Shown here: positions 25,412 through 26,313 of the stretch, in pieces
Numbering within the stretch: position 1 is the first letter of the stretch
Layout: each line of letters starts with the position of its first letter
From: Stramenopiles sp. TOSAG23-2
Taxonomy: Eukaryota; Sar
DNA length: 26,313 nucleotides
Assembly: GCA_900128395.1 (NCBI GenBank)
Contig: LT649437.1
Span: 1 to 26,313 of the forward strand
Direction: 5' to 3'
Made by a program: the position numbers and the translations under genes
Notes under the pieces: generated by a model
Seen by the model: only the letters and a program-made list of their open reading frames with translations
Databases searched by the model: none
What the model was told of the DNA's origin: nothing

Positions 25412-26313
25412 TTACATAAAATTTCTCTCAAGTCTTAGACCACCTTTTGAACGTATAAGATCAATGATCTCTTGTTTAATTGGACCAGTATTACGATATG
25501 CCCTGTCCAAGGGAGAGCGTCCCCACTGGCTCTGCTTATTAATACTGTCAATCGACATGTGATCTAATAATACTTGAATCAAATTAGTACTCCGTTTGTT
25601 TTTACGTGCTGCAAAATGCAACGCATTCCAGTCATGCTTATTTGTAATTTCAGGATCAGCTTCCCCTTGTTCAATTAAATGCTGTACTGTGTGGAAATGT
25701 TCGTTCTGTGCAGCTACCATTAAAGGTGTCTTAGAATAACCCTGACTATCACTACCGGCTTGATTTACCATTTCTTTCAATGCTGTAGTCAATAATTTCA
25801 CATCCTCAAAACGTCCTTTTTCACATGCACATACCAGTGGTGTACCTTTTGGAAATTCTTTTTTATATTTACGTATTATCCTTCTTTCTTCTTCCTCGCG
25901 TTTGCTTCTTGTTTCTTCATGCGTTCTTCTTTTTTCCTCTTCATGCCTTCTTTTTTCCTCTTCATGCCTTCTTTTTTCCTCTTCACGCGTTCTTCTTTTT
26001 TCCTCTTCATGCCTTCTTATTTCTTCCTCCTCACGCCTTCTTTTTTCCTCTTCACGCCTTCTTATTTCTTCCTCCTCATGCCTTCTTTTTTCCTCTTTAC
26101 GCCTTCTTTTTTCCTCTTCATGCCTTCTTATTTCTTCCTCTTCACGCCTTCTTCTTTCTTCTTCTTCACGCCTTCTTCTTCTTTCTTCTTTAATACGCAA
26201 TGCTTCATAATATCGTTTAAATTTTTCATTATGTTCAATTGTATAAATAACACCCTTTTTAATGGAACTTTGATTTTTACATGCATAATACAATGGTGTT
26301 TCTCCATATATAT
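25412..26313 (-). CDS. Ankyrin / charged-helix protein, 5' end beyond the window
   Basis: The frame is open to the window edge. The codons before Leu at 26293 read GETP, giving GETPLYYACKN, the start of an ankyrin repeat, so the gene begins outside. Then comes a block of about 130 residues of almost pure Arg/Lys/Glu (EERRRREEEE, HEEEKRR and similar, roughly 25880-26190). Its alternating acidic and basic groups are typical of single alpha-helix domains or long coiled coils. A second ankyrin block follows (TPLVCACEKGRFEDVKLL; TPLMVAAQNEHFHTVQHLI; NALHFAARKN; GRSPLDRAYRN). The stop is at 25412. The helix would act as a rigid spacer between the two binding blocks. The function is unknown. The charged block is encoded by near-identical short repeats, so its length may vary between alleles. 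Confidence 0.75.
   Translation of the reverse strand, partial: IYGETPLYYACKNQSSIKKGVIYTIEHNEKFKRYYEALRIKEERRRRREEEERRRREEEEIRRHEEEKRRRKEEKRRHEEEEIRRREEEKRRREEEEIRRHEEEKRRTREEEKRRHEEEKRRHEEEKRRTHEETRSKREEEERRIIRKYKKEFPKGTPLVCACEKGRFEDVKLLTTALKEMVNQAGSDSQGYSKTPLMVAAQNEHFHTVQHLIEQGEADPEITNKHDWNALHFAARKNKRSTNLIQVLLDHMSIDSINKQSQWGRSPLDRAYRNTGPIKQEIIDLIRSKGGLRLERNFM

Noticed and set aside
25880-26190. CRISPR-like regularly spaced repeats
   Set aside because: They are codon-level repeats of an Arg/Glu-rich helix within an open frame, without unique spacers.

Overview
The window is AT-rich nuclear DNA from a unicellular eukaryote. The evidence is the protein families (a TRPV-type channel, a PARL-type mitochondrial rhomboid, EF-hand, Tudor-like, ankyrin, IPT/TIG and Calx-beta proteins), Asn/Asp/Glu homopolymers, and a tRNA-Glu gene with Pol III A/B boxes and a T-run terminator. 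The protein genes use TAA, TAG and TGA as stops, so the code looks standard. Most are very long uninterrupted frames with no evident introns. I cannot assign a lineage; a free-living flagellate or stramenopile-like protist would fit, but that is a guess.

Layout: 1-572 has no gene. 573-4000 (minus) is one EF-hand/helical-repeat gene split by an exact 101-bp tandem duplication. A 110-bp divergent spacer separates it from a TRPV-like channel (4111-6143, plus) that changes frame at a U UUU UUA run. On the minus strand are a secreted beta-helix protein (6813-9125) and a 106-codon frame starting one base after its stop. 9448-10819 is a near-perfect inverted duplication of a PARL-like rhomboid gene around a 126-bp spacer. 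Its right flank carries about 270 bp of (GA)n, where the left flank has only about 15 bp.

11162-11601 holds two direct copies of a tRNA-Glu(TTC) locus. One copy is decayed. The other is structurally intact but interrupted in its T loop by a 74-nt insert with GTATGT, CTAAC and TAG signals like a spliceosomal intron. This is the most unusual feature of the window. Next come an Hsp70/Hsp110-like ATPase fused to a TPR domain (12008-14389, plus), a 2053-codon membrane receptor converging on it and overlapping it (14227-20388, minus), a Tudor-like/ankyrin protein (21165-24899, plus) and an edge-truncated ankyrin / charged-helix protein (25412-26313, minus).

The genes do not form an evident pathway. 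Several are signalling-type proteins (calcium-binding EF-hands, TRP channel, large receptor). A recurring oddity is exact duplication: three tandem duplications of 101, 90 and 91 bp inside coding sequence, two of them frame-breaking, plus the inverted repeat. Either this genome duplicates short segments actively, or the assembly failed to collapse overlapping contig ends; reads must decide.
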